5,118 nucleotides of DNA from Actinomycetes bacterium (GTDB lineage: Bacteria > Actinomycetota > Acidimicrobiia > Acidimicrobiales > Microtrichaceae): contig JAFAFN010000330.1 in assembly GCA_023423475.1 (NCBI GenBank), forward strand, positions 1 to 5,118, given 5' to 3'. Numbering within the stretch: position 1 is the stretch's first letter; each line of letters begins with the position of its first letter. Made by a program: the position numbers and the translations under genes. The notes beneath the pieces are model-generated. The model was not told the origin of the DNA. It made no database searches and saw only the letters and a list, made by a program, of their open reading frames with translations. This document shows positions 4,642 to 5,118 of the stretch, piece after piece.

Positions 4642-5118
4642 ATGGGACGTGAGGCTGGCAGTCTGCAGACTGCGGCGCGCGTGGTGCTGACCCCGACGTT
4701 CCGGTTCCTCTGGAACGTGACGACCGAGGGCACCGAGAACATCCCGGAGTCCGGCGGCGCGATCATCGCACCGAACCACATCTCGGTCCTCGACTCGTTC
4801 TTCGTGCCGCTCACCGCAGGTCGCCGCATGACCTACGTGGGCAAGGCCGAGTACCTCGACGACTGGAAGACCAAGTACGTCTTCCCCGCGATCGGCATGA
4901 TCCCGATCGACCGCTCCGGCGGCGACGCCTCGGCCCGCGCGCTCGACGCTGCGGCGTCGGTGCTCGAGGCGGGCGAGCTCTTCGGGATTTACCCGGAGGG
5001 GACCCGGGCGCGGGACGGCAAGCTGCACAAGGGCCACACGGGGCTGGCTCGCCTGGCGCTGCGGACCAACTCACCGATCATCCCGGTCGGCATCGTGGGG
5101 ACCGACCTGGTCCAGCCC
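4642..5118 (+). CDS. plsC: 1-acyl-sn-glycerol-3-phosphate acyltransferase (PlsC family), 3' end outside window
   Basis: The frame is open from the ATG at 4642 to the right edge, giving the first 159 residues; no stop is reached. The family transfers an acyl chain to lysophosphatidic acid at the cytoplasmic membrane face, giving phosphatidic acid. All four acyltransferase blocks are present in order: APNHISVLD (43-51) with the catalytic H-x4-D pair His46 and Asp51; GMIPIDR (85-91); IYPEGTR (116-122), the glycerol-phosphate-binding block; and PIIPVG (145-150). A short hydrophobic stretch (about 11-25, AARVVLTPTFRFLWN) could anchor it to the membrane. The same frame continues upstream to an ATG at 4552, which would add 30 polar residues unlike the family and no ribosome-binding site, so 4642 is preferred. 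It follows mshC by 169 bp and appears to have its own promoter. Acyl-donor and acceptor specificity cannot be read from the sequence. Confidence 0.85.
   Translation, partial: MGREAGSLQTAARVVLTPTFRFLWNVTTEGTENIPESGGAIIAPNHISVLDSFFVPLTAGRRMTYVGKAEYLDDWKTKYVFPAIGMIPIDRSGGDASARALDAAASVLEAGELFGIYPEGTRARDGKLHKGHTGLARLALRTNSPIIPVGIVGTDLVQP

Noticed and set aside
3246..4829. 527-codon open frame on the minus strand opposite mshC
   Set aside because: It runs antisense to mshC and into plsC, has no recognisable domain, and is of the kind GC-rich codon bias produces opposite a strongly coding frame.

Overview
This is a very GC-rich, densely coded stretch of a bacterial chromosome. It most likely comes from an actinomycete, and possibly from the Acidimicrobiia; that finer placement is an inference. 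The evidence is the pairing of a mycothiol-type ligase (MshC-like) with an F420:NADPH reductase (NpdG-like), an actinobacterial glycogen-debranching tail, and start codons that sit directly behind TANNNT-type -10 elements, as in leaderless transcripts. No mobile element, RNA gene or CRISPR array is visible.

Layout: the 3' end of glgX (+, 1-440) converges tail to tail on a two-gene minus-strand unit, marR (1717-1250) then an ABC ATPase gene (1253-447). A small inverted repeat spans both stop codons. The marR stop and the ABC start overlap as ATGA. The ABC gene is broken by one in-frame TAG between its Walker A and signature motifs and is annotated as a pseudogene or split gene. A 59-bp divergent intergenic region separates marR from a plus-strand series: a PIG-L/LmbE-type deacetylase (1777-2559), npdG (2609-3265), mshC (3354-4472) and a truncated plsC-type acyltransferase (4642 to the right edge). 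Three near-identical repeats of 24-25 bp start inside the last codons of npdG and run into the mshC upstream region.

How the genes fit together: NpdG moves hydride between F420 and NADP, and MshC joins cysteine to GlcN-inositol in mycothiol synthesis. The PIG-L protein belongs to the superfamily that contains MshB, which makes the MshC substrate, but its motifs are not those of typical MshB, so the link is only a hypothesis. PlsC makes phosphatidic acid. The spacings (49, 88 and 169 bp) and separate promoter-like elements suggest neighbouring single-gene units rather than one tight operon. I see mostly ordinary housekeeping and cofactor genes and no clear new multi-gene system. The points worth a second look are the amber codon in the ABC gene, the tandem repeat that duplicates the end of npdG, the compact MshC with a CysRS-like fourth zinc-ligand position, and the PIG-L gene next to it.
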